From NCBI GenBank assembly GCA_030690365.1, contig JAUYGX010000079.1, positions 1-64,000 on the forward strand: DNA of 64,000 bases. The letters run 5' to 3'. A program made the translations under genes and the position numbers. How positions within the stretch are numbered: the first letter of the stretch is position 1; the number at the start of each line of letters is the position of its first letter. The stretch comes from Bacteroidales bacterium. GTDB lineage: Bacteria > Bacteroidota > Bacteroidia > Bacteroidales > F082. Shown here piece after piece: positions 34,405-41,671 of this stretch. The notes below the pieces were generated by a model. The model was not told the DNA's origin. It made no database searches and was given only the letters and a program-made list of their open reading frames with translations.

Positions 34405-37400
34405 ATGAAAAAATTCTTACGCAACATCCTGGCTTTTGCAATTATCGTGTTTTTTGTATTCAATGCAGCATCACAGGTACCAGCACCTCAACAGGCTATA
34501 ACGAAAACCAACGCCACCTCAGAGAAAACCTTTTTCGAAATCCAACAAGCGTTTAATGACTATTGGGGACCAAAAAACGTTGTAAACGGATACTACATCG
34601 AAAATGGTGAAAAGAAAAAAGCTGCGGGCTGGAAACAATTTAAACGTTGGGAATGGTATTGGGAAACCCGTGTAAATCCTACTACAGGTGAGTTTCCGAC
34701 CATTGGAAGTGCCGAAATTTACCAGCAACTTAAAGAATCGAATAGCACAAGAAACGCAAATGGGAACTGGCAATCACTGGGACCTTCCACCAGTCCGGGT
34801 GGTTATGCAGGCCTGGGCCGAATTAATGTTGTTGGCTTCCGCCCGGGCGACAACAATACATTGTATGCCGGCTCACCCACAGGAGGGTTATGGAAAACCA
34901 CCGATGGAGGAAGTAATTGGTCTGTTTTAACAGATAACAATGCGGTTTTAGGTGTTAGCGATGTGGTTATTATTGCAGGTGGAACTACTGCCACAGATGT
35001 AGTTTATATTGCAACAGGCGACCGTGATGGAGGAAGTATGTGGTCACTGGGTGGTGGACAATATCCTGAAAACGGAAGCGTCGGCGTACTTAAATCTATC
35101 GATGGTGGGACTACCTGGTCTGCAACAGCATTGACTTTTACAACCAGCCAAAAGAGAAAAACAAACAGATTACTAAAGCATCCATCCAACGACAACATCA
35201 TTTATGCAACTGTAAGCGATGGAAAAGTCTATCAGACTACAGATGGCGGAATAACCTGGCCAAGCATATATACTGGTGTTGAATTCGTAAGCATGGAATT
35301 TAAACCCGGCGATCCTACAATTATGTATGGAAGTACGAGAGCAGGAGAAATATACAGGTCTGTCGACTCCGGCATAAATTGGAATGCTGTTCTCACTGTA
35401 GGAGGTGCATCAAGGGTTCAACTGGCAGTAACAGACAATGACCCTACCATAGTTTATGCGGTGGTTTATGCTTCTGGTTTGGAAGGTATTTATAAATCTA
35501 CCGATAGTGGCGCTACTTATACCAAAGTATTTTCCGGGACTAACATTTTGGGAAGTAGTTGCGATGGAAGCGTATCCGGAGGACAAGGAACTTATGATTT
35601 ATGTATTGCAGCTGACCCTAACGACGCAAACACTGTTTTTGTTGGAGGCATTAATACCTGGAAATCCACAGATGGAGGCTCCTCATGGGCAATTAATACG
35701 ATATGGTCATCGGGGAATTATCCAGGTTGTCTAGCTGTTGAAACGCATGCAGACAAGCATTTTTTGGGTTTTCAAAATGGAACATCCACTTTATTCGAAG
35801 GTAACGACGGTGGTGTATACAAAACTACGGATTATGGAATCAATTGGAGTTTTATCAGCAGCGGAATGGTAATTAGTCAATTATACCGACTCGGAGTTTC
35901 ACAAACATCTTCAACCAGTGTGATTGCGGGACTTCAAGATAATGGCACCAAAAGTAAATCGGGAAGCACATGGACTGATGTAATTGGTGGAGATGGAATG
36001 GAATGCACAATAGATCCCACCACTTCAAGTACGCAATATGGTGAATACCAAAATGGTAATATTTACCGGACAACCAATAGTTGGACGAGCAGTACTTCAA
36101 TAATTAGTGGTTTAAGTGGAAGCAGAGCATGGGTAACTCCATTTTTACTTGATCCACTGGTAAATACAACTATGTATGTTGGTTGTCAGGATGTTTGGAA
36201 ATCAACAAATCAAGGATCAGCCTGGACACAGATCAGCGCATGGGCAGGAAATACAATTCGCTCTTTGGCTGTGGCTCCTTCCAACTCCAGTTACATCTAT
36301 GCTGCTACTCAAAACATTTTGTATGCCACAATTGACGGTGGAAGCAACTGGACTAACATCACAGGAACTCTTCCGGTTGGTTCTTCCTTAATTACCTATA
36401 TCTCTGTAAAAGCCGATGATCCTTTAACCGCTTGGGTATCACTTGGAGAATATAATGCTTATGGTGTTTACGAAACCACCGATGGCGGTGCCACATGGAC
36501 GAATATTTCAGCCGGATTGCCTTCTATTCCGGTGATGTGTGTGGTTCAAAATAAGCAAAACACAACTGAAAATGAGCTTTATGCCGGAACAGATTTGGGT
36601 ATATATGTAAAAGTAGGTTCAGGAGGCTGGACAGCATTTAATACCGGTCTGCCCAATGTGGTAGTAACCGAATTGGAAATCTATTACAACACCGGTACTC
36701 CAAGTTTAAGCCGTTTACGCGCAGCAACTTATGGCAGGGGATTGTGGGAATCGGAATTGTACAGCCCTGCCGCTACACCTCCGGTGGCTAATTTTTCTGC
36801 CGACATCCTTTATCCTGGTGTAGGACAAACGGTCACATTTACCGACCTTTCAACCAACGGCCCTGCCTCATGGGCATGGAGTTTTACACCTTCCACAGTA
36901 ACCTATGTTGGAGGAACCTTATCAACTTCACAAAATCCACAGGTTCAGTTTAACGCTGTAGGGGATTATACGGTACAACTTACGGCCACCAATGCCTATG
37001 GCAGCGATCCTGAGAGCAAAAACAACTATATTTCAGTGGGGGCTTTGCAAACTTATTGTGCTGCTTCTGGCCCTATTGCAATATCCCAAAATCCATATAT
37101 TAGCGGGGTTCAGATGGGAACAATAAACAATACGGGTACAGGATCAAGTGGATATATCAATTATACTGCGTCGTCATCGACAAATGTGATCATCAGTCAA
37201 TCAAATAGCATCACAATCACGGTCGCAATAATAGGTCAGCCATCAAATGTATATTATCCAGATGCCGATATAGGTATTTGGATTGATTGGAATCAGGATG
37301 GAGATTTTACAGATTCTGGTGAAAATGTAGTGTGTCAAATTGGAATGTCAAGTACACAAGGAATATTTTCCTTTTCGGCTCCGGTTGATGCAACATTGGG

Positions 37401-39054
37401 ACAAACGACCATGAGGGTTCGAGTGAAGTACTTTGATGTCGATTGCGGACTACCTTGTGGTACAACTACATATGGTGAAGTGGAAGATTACAAAATAACA
37501 GTACTCCCAGCCGAAAACACCTGGTCAGGTAGTTCATCCACGGACTGGGCCACAGCAGGCAACTGGAGTGGAGGTATTGTTCCAACTTCATCTCTAAATG
37601 TCACAATCCCAACTTCACCAGCCGGAGGCGTTTTCCCGGTAATCGGCTCAGGAACCACCGATGCAGCAGTCAATAACCTAACCATAGAATCAGGAGCAAG
37701 TTTGTCAATCGCTGGTAATTTAACAGTAAATGGAACGTTGACCAATAATGCCGGAAATGCAGGTTTGGTCATTCAATCTACTTCTTCTTCTGCCACCGGA
37801 TCATTAATTGCAGGTACAACCGGTGTTGCTGCAAAAGTCCAGAGGTATACTACTGCATCTGCATGGCATGGTATTTCTTCGCCGGTTTCTGGTGCAGACT
37901 TTAATAGTCTCTATCTAAACGGCAGCCCTGATGTTTGGGCTAAAAGTTATAACGAACTGGATAATTCTTACAGCTACGCCAGCAGTTTGTCCACGCCCTT
38001 GGGTGATATGAAAGGATGGATGCTTTGGATAGATGGAGTCGCAGCCCAAACATTTAATATATTTGGCAACCTTAGAGGAGGAACTGTTGGCTCTGTTAAT
38101 AATCTTACTAATCAGGCTGGCGATGCAACGCACGGTTACAATTTCGTTGGTAATCCTTTCCCATCAGCAATTGATTGGGATGCCGCTTCGGGTTGGACAA
38201 AGACTAACATTAGTGATGGATTCTGGATATTGGATGATGCAAATAATCTGTTTGCAACCTATAACACTGGATCAGGTGGCCTAAATGGCGGATCTCGGTA
38301 TATCTCTTCAGGTCAGGCTTTCTTTGTTCAGGTTGACGCCGGACAGAGTTTAGGAACGTTAACGATGACGGATGCCGTTCAGGTGCATAATGGAGTGGGA
38401 TTCCTTAAGGAACAAAATGCAATTTCTAATTTTATAAAACTGAAAGTGTCGGATGATAATAGTTCAGATGAATCAATAATTCGTCTTGACGCCGAAGCTA
38501 CCGAAGGCTTCGACAGTCATTTAGATATGCATAAAATGTTTAGTTTCAATGAAGATTCCCCACAGTTATTTAGTACTGCCAACGATAAAATGGCAATAAA
38601 CGTTCTGCCTTTGGAAATAGTCAGTGTGCCCATAGACGTTATTGGAAAAGATGGAAATGAGATGAATATTTCAATCGTCGAGTCAAGCGATTTTGCAAAT
38701 GTATACCTAAGTGATGATTATCTTGGTATTCAGACTAACCTGATGGAAAGTTCATATAGTTTCAATTATGATGCATCTCAAACAGATCGTTTCACGGTGT
38801 ATTTTACTATTGTTGGTGTTGAGAATAATAAACTGGAAGATATAAAGATTTATAGTTACAAAAAGAAGGTTAAAGTAGAAATACCTCTTGAGATGGATGG
38901 ACAAATACAGATAGTTAATTTAATGGGCCAAACAGTTAAAGAAGTTAATGCCCGTTCGGGTAGTCAGGAAATAAGTATTGAAAAAACAGGCTACTTCCTT
39001 GTGAGAATTATCGGAAACGCCGGAAGTATCAGCCGTAAAGTATTTATCTGGTAA
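34405..39054 (+). CDS. Giant secreted BNR/PKD/GEVED protein with T9SS sorting domain
   Basis: A 1549-residue exported protein. Signal peptide MKKFLRNILAFAIIVFF... is followed by a large BNR/VPS10-type propeller region (about 100-780) with repeated Asp-box motifs (TTDGGSNWS, SIDGGTTWS, STDGGSSWA, TTDGGATWT). A PKD domain (about 792-875, FTDLSTNGPASWAWSF), a GEVED domain (about 880-1035, IWIDWNQDGDFTDSGENV, GEVEDYKI) and a beta-helix stretch come next. The C-terminal module (NPFPSAIDWD, SSGQAFFVQ, IIRLDAEATEGFD, MAINVLPLE) is shared with the 779-residue protein, and a T9SS type A end closes it. The start is the first ATG that gives a signal peptide. The second PIGGG protein follows 21 bp downstream. 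Confidence 0.87.
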   Translation: MKKFLRNILAFAIIVFFVFNAASQVPAPQQAITKTNATSEKTFFEIQQAFNDYWGPKNVVNGYYIENGEKKKAAGWKQFKRWEWYWETRVNPTTGEFPTIGSAEIYQQLKESNSTRNANGNWQSLGPSTSPGGYAGLGRINVVGFRPGDNNTLYAGSPTGGLWKTTDGGSNWSVLTDNNAVLGVSDVVIIAGGTTATDVVYIATGDRDGGSMWSLGGGQYPENGSVGVLKSIDGGTTWSATALTFTTSQKRKTNRLLKHPSNDNIIYATVSDGKVYQTTDGGITWPSIYTGVEFVSMEFKPGDPTIMYGSTRAGEIYRSVDSGINWNAVLTVGGASRVQLAVTDNDPTIVYAVVYASGLEGIYKSTDSGATYTKVFSGTNILGSSCDGSVSGGQGTYDLCIAADPNDANTVFVGGINTWKSTDGGSSWAINTIWSSGNYPGCLAVETHADKHFLGFQNGTSTLFEGNDGGVYKTTDYGINWSFISSGMVISQLYRLGVSQTSSTSVIAGLQDNGTKSKSGSTWTDVIGGDGMECTIDPTTSSTQYGEYQNGNIYRTTNSWTSSTSIISGLSGSRAWVTPFLLDPLVNTTMYVGCQDVWKSTNQGSAWTQISAWAGNTIRSLAVAPSNSSYIYAATQNILYATIDGGSNWTNITGTLPVGSSLITYISVKADDPLTAWVSLGEYNAYGVYETTDGGATWTNISAGLPSIPVMCVVQNKQNTTENELYAGTDLGIYVKVGSGGWTAFNTGLPNVVVTELEIYYNTGTPSLSRLRAATYGRGLWESELYSPAATPPVANFSADILYPGVGQTVTFTDLSTNGPASWAWSFTPSTVTYVGGTLSTSQNPQVQFNAVGDYTVQLTATNAYGSDPESKNNYISVGALQTYCAASGPIAISQNPYISGVQMGTINNTGTGSSGYINYTASSSTNVIISQSNSITITVAIIGQPSNVYYPDADIGIWIDWNQDGDFTDSGENVVCQIGMSSTQGIFSFSAPVDATLGQTTMRVRVKYFDVDCGLPCGTTTYGEVEDYKITVLPAENTWSGSSSTDWATAGNWSGGIVPTSSLNVTIPTSPAGGVFPVIGSGTTDAAVNNLTIESGASLSIAGNLTVNGTLTNNAGNAGLVIQSTSSSATGSLIAGTTGVAAKVQRYTTASAWHGISSPVSGADFNSLYLNGSPDVWAKSYNELDNSYSYASSLSTPLGDMKGWMLWIDGVAAQTFNIFGNLRGGTVGSVNNLTNQAGDATHGYNFVGNPFPSAIDWDAASGWTKTNISDGFWILDDANNLFATYNTGSGGLNGGSRYISSGQAFFVQVDAGQSLGTLTMTDAVQVHNGVGFLKEQNAISNFIKLKVSDDNSSDESIIRLDAEATEGFDSHLDMHKMFSFNEDSPQLFSTANDKMAINVLPLEIVSVPIDVIGKDGNEMNISIVESSDFANVYLSDDYLGIQTNLMESSYSFNYDASQTDRFTVYFTIVGVENNKLEDIKIYSYKKKVKVEIPLEMDGQIQIVNLMGQTVKEVNARSGSQEISIEKTGYFLVRIIGNAGSISRKVFIW

Positions 39055-39075
39055 TAACCCAAAAAAGCAAAAGAC

Positions 39076-39318
39076 ATGAAAAAGAAAATAGTTTCCACTT
39101 TGATGATTTCAGCCATGCTGTTGTTGCCCCTGCTTACTATTGGTCAAATGCGGGGACCTTCGGATCCGGGTGGCGGACCCACAGGAAGCGACCCTCCCAT
39201 TGGAGGCGGGGCACCCATTGGCAGCGGATTGGTCTTTTTGTTAACCATGGGTGCTGTTTATGGCGGCAAAAAACTCTACCAGCTCTATACAGATCAAAAA
39301 GAAGAGCTGGAGGAATAA
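39076..39318 (+). CDS. Small PIGGG-motif membrane protein (PID-CTERM-like), second copy
   Basis: An 80-residue homologue of the protein at 34.0 kb. It has a signal peptide (MKKKIVSTLMISAMLLLPLLTIG), a Gly/Pro linker (GPSDPGGGPTGSDPPIGGG), then APIGSG, a membrane helix (LVFLLTMGAVYGGKKLY) and the same KEELEE end. The PIGGGAPIG block, the YG.KKLY junction and the acidic last residues are the conserved points. As with the first copy it comes directly after a giant T9SS protein and is closed by a terminator. It may help anchor, sort or present its large neighbour; that is inference. Confidence 0.78.
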   Translation: MKKKIVSTLMISAMLLLPLLTIGQMRGPSDPGGGPTGSDPPIGGGAPIGSGLVFLLTMGAVYGGKKLYQLYTDQKEELEE

Positions 39319-39385
39319 TTCAATCTCCTCCTGAATTCCTTCCTTTTCTGAGCAATGGTTTTCTCAAAAGCCAAAGAAATAGTTG

Positions 39386-39418
39386 GCGGTTACCGTTTCC
39401 GGTAGCCGCTTTTTTTTT
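39386..39418 (+). terminator. Rho-independent terminator
   Basis: GCGGTTACC and GGTAGCCGC form a 9-bp stem (one G-U pair) with a 6-base loop and a run of nine T. Its 3' arm and T run (39401-39420) recur without the 5' arm at 40985-41003. Confidence 0.88.
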
Positions 39419-39420
39419 GA
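39401..39420 (+). repeat. Direct repeat bounding accessory island, left copy
   Basis: GGTAGCCGC followed by nine T and GA. The right copy at 40985-41003 differs only by one T fewer. The interval holds rhuM, a transposase remnant and REP-like palindromes. Confidence 0.65.
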
Positions 39421-39569
39421 TGTCTGATATTTCGTGAAGGATTTGTTGGTAAATGGTGCGGCTAATACTCCCCATTAACTTAATAACGACTATATTACTT
39501 ATAATGTTGTCTAAAATGGCTGGTCCTTCAACCATGTTTGGGTAATATGGAATGTATTTTGCCGGAATA

Positions 39570-40583
39570 TTATTTCTTTGTTTTGTTAATAGCTTTTAAC
39601 TTTTTGTTCGCATTTTCAATGCTTGCAATAAATTGTTTTTCAACCTCCGAAAGTTCTTCAGTTGCTTTGATCTGATATGTTTCATATTCTGCCAATGCTT
39701 TTTTTTGTGCCAGATCGGCTGAAATTGTACCGGCGTTGGTCAGAATATCTTGTCTCGACATTTTAATAAACCCGTCAAGGACTTCAATCCAATCTCTCAT
39801 GGTCAATGTTTTTCGCTGCATGGCATTTACTTCTGCTATATCAAGATAGGCCGAAACCAGTCGATTCAGAATTGCCAGTTCTTCCTCCTTTAGGTAGTTT
39901 TTGGCGACTGTAATTTCATTTTTAGTCGGTTTGTTACCTTTAAAAGCTGTTAAACCCATAAACGGTAATTGCGCATTTGCCCGTTGAAAAATAATTTCGG
40001 CAGCAGTATGGCCATGTGAAGCCCAATGCAGTTTGTTTTGTACCGTTTGAAAAAACAATTTGGTGGTTTCCACATTGGGGTTATAATCAACGCTCGTTGC
40101 GTAAATTTCGAGAACCTTCCGATAAAATACTTTTTCCGATGAGCGGATTTCGCGAATACGTTCAAGTAATTCTTCAAAATATCCACTCCCTTTTTTCAGC
40201 AAATCATCGTTCATTGTAAAGCCTTTGATAAGGTATTCGCGCAGGCGTTCGGTAGCCCAAATTCTAAATTGCGTACCCCTGATTGATTTTACCCTATAGC
40301 CAACTGAAATAATGACATCTAAGTTGTAAAGTGTGGTATCATATTCCTTACCATCAGCGGCAGTTAGTCGGAATTTCCGACATACTGAATTTTCGGATAA
40401 TTCACCTTCTTTAAATATGTTACCGATATGTTCAGTGATTGTAACCCTGCTTTTTTGAAATAATTCGGCCAATTGAGCTTGTGTAAGCCAAACCGTTTCA
40501 TTTTCCAAACGGGCCTCAATCTTGGTAATCCCGTCTTCGGTTTGATACATAAGTATTTCTGAGTTTGAGTGTATATCAGACAT
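39570..40583 (-). CDS. Virulence RhuM-family protein
   Basis: A 337-residue cytoplasmic protein of the RhuM family, first named from a Salmonella pathogenicity island. The typical run is MYQTEDGITKIEARLENETVWLTQAQLAELF (read in parts), then VTEHI-like helix NISVTI..., YNLDVIISVGYRVKS and FRIWATERLREYLIKGF. The N-terminal half looks like a KilA-N/ORF6N-type DNA-binding region, and the C-terminal third is helical (IENANKKLKAINKTKK). RhuM genes are accessory, often beside restriction systems or phage remnants; the molecular function is unknown. Here it lies in an interval bounded by direct repeats, next to a transposase remnant. Confidence 0.85.
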   Translation of the reverse strand: MSDIHSNSEILMYQTEDGITKIEARLENETVWLTQAQLAELFQKSRVTITEHIGNIFKEGELSENSVCRKFRLTAADGKEYDTTLYNLDVIISVGYRVKSIRGTQFRIWATERLREYLIKGFTMNDDLLKKGSGYFEELLERIREIRSSEKVFYRKVLEIYATSVDYNPNVETTKLFFQTVQNKLHWASHGHTAAEIIFQRANAQLPFMGLTAFKGNKPTKNEITVAKNYLKEEELAILNRLVSAYLDIAEVNAMQRKTLTMRDWIEVLDGFIKMSRQDILTNAGTISADLAQKKALAEYETYQIKATEELSEVEKQFIASIENANKKLKAINKTKK

Positions 40584-40586
40584 ATC

Positions 40587-40730
40587 TTAATCATTAAAAA
40601 AGTTGTTAATCATGTTGTTCAATTCTGAAAAATTCCTGGCACTTAAGTATAGATATTCATATTCAACTATTCCAGCCCTGACATGATTTTGGTGAATGGG
40701 TTCTATTCTGCTTTCAATCATTTCGTTACG
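40587..40730 (-). pseudogene. C-terminal remnant of a REP-associated (RAYT-type) Y1 transposase
   Basis: The last 40 or so residues of a minus-strand frame read RIEPIHQNHVRAGIVEYEYLYLSARNF and end NNFFND. This closely follows the usual RAYT tail (IHxNPVRAGIV ... SSARNY). The catalytic HUH and Tyr regions are absent, because the upstream part of the frame is non-homologous and rich in palindromes. It is a truncated relic 3 bp upstream of rhuM. Such transposases are tied to REP palindromes, which also occur in this window. Confidence 0.7.
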
Positions 40731-40875
40731 GCCCCAATCTGCCACCCGGAAGGGTAACAAATGTACCACATTTTGATCCCTTATTTGCTTACTTTCTGAC
40801 ATAATACAAAGATAAAAAACATAACGATAGAAAAGCGTAGTTGCATTTGTCCGCCGGTTACCTACGGTAGTTGAT

Positions 40876-40890
40876 CCTGCCTTCGGCAGG
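40876..40890. repeat. REP-like palindrome CCTGCC/GGCAGG
   Basis: CCTGCC-TTC-GGCAGG. The same core with other loops occurs inside 3271-3306 and at 47781-47797, so it is a dispersed family of at least three copies here. Confidence 0.6.
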
Positions 40891-40984
40891 TGAACCTGTC
40901 GGCACCGGAGGCATGGAGGCATGAATCTACGCTTAGCGCTTCGTTTTATTTCGATATACCACACCTCGTGGGGGGATTTTTTCT

Positions 40985-41003
40985 GGTAGCCGCTTTTTTT
41001 TGA
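40985..41003 (+). repeat. Direct repeat bounding accessory island, right copy
   Basis: GGTAGCCGCTTTTTTTTGA. It is nearly identical to the 3' half of the terminator at 39386-39418 but lacks the pairing left arm. Confidence 0.65.
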
Positions 41004-41136
41004 ACACTGATAACACGGATAAGACGGATTAATAAGAATAAAATCTGTGGGCATCCGTTTAACCCGCGCCTGTCCCGTTAGTACGGGGTTCCATTCCCCC
41101 CTTTGTGAAAATATTTGTTAAAATTTCACACCAACT

Positions 41137-41183
41137 GTTGTGCGCGCACAACTTATGTATTATATTTGCCATGCACGCACAAC
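41137..41183. promoter_or_regulatory. MarR operator candidate over promoter
   Basis: GTTGTGCGCGCACAAC (41137-41152) is a perfect 16-bp palindrome. Its half GCACAAC recurs as GCACGCACAAC at 41173-41183. The exact -7 element TATATTTG (41161-41168) lies between them, and the TTG at 41138-41140, 20 bp upstream of it, could be the -33 element. A repressor bound here would block the polymerase. The first gene downstream is a MarR regulator. Confidence 0.7.
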
Positions 41184-41192
41184 ATATTTTAA

Positions 41193-41651
41193 ATGAATAT
41201 CCAGGAAACAGTTGACTTTCACTTACGAAGCACCCTCTTCGCCACGCGCAGGATGTACAATCTGCTGGCGGCCGAAAACGGAATCACCCAGGGAATCGGC
41301 TACGTACTCATCAATATTGGCAAGGAAGGAGTCCCTGCCACCAAGATTGCACCCATGATGGGAATGGGCACATCGAGCCTTACTCGTTTGCTCAAAAACA
41401 TGGAAGAAGATGGTTTGATTTACAGAAAATCGAAGGATGAAGACCGCCGCATTGTCATGATTTTTTTAACCCCCAGAGGAGTGGAACTGCGATCGAAAGT
41501 GCGCAAGGTGGTGATAGATTTCAATAAAAAATTATCCGAAAAAATCGATCCGGCCGATATGGAAGCCTTCGTCCGGGTGAGCGAAGCCATCCGTCAGCAG
41601 GTTTGTAACGACCTGCTGCCATTTACCGGAGGCAATTGTGATGAAGAATAA
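41193..41651 (+). CDS. MarR-family transcriptional regulator
   Basis: A 152-residue winged-helix repressor. The recognition helix and wing are visible in MMGMGTSSLTRLLKNMEEDGLIYRKSKDEDRRIVMIFLTPRG (read in parts). It is the first gene of the beta-oxidation locus, 20 bp before fadN, and the palindromic site over its promoter suggests it controls itself and the operon. In related systems the inducer is an acyl-CoA or fatty acid; that is expected but not shown here. Confidence 0.9.
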   Translation: MNIQETVDFHLRSTLFATRRMYNLLAAENGITQGIGYVLINIGKEGVPATKIAPMMGMGTSSLTRLLKNMEEDGLIYRKSKDEDRRIVMIFLTPRGVELRSKVRKVVIDFNKKLSEKIDPADMEAFVRVSEAIRQQVCNDLLPFTGGNCDEE

Positions 41652-41671
41652 TACTTTAAACCTATTAATAT

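Larger units (their letters stand above)
40731..41136. other. Palindrome-rich intergenic region
   Basis: Holds a CTACGGTAG palindrome, CCTGCC-TTC-GGCAGG (40876-40890), the right copy of the island direct repeat (40985-41003), and an ACGGAT...ATCCGT inverted pair (about 41021-41059) of the sort found dispersed in Bacteroidota. No gene is evident. Confidence 0.5.
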
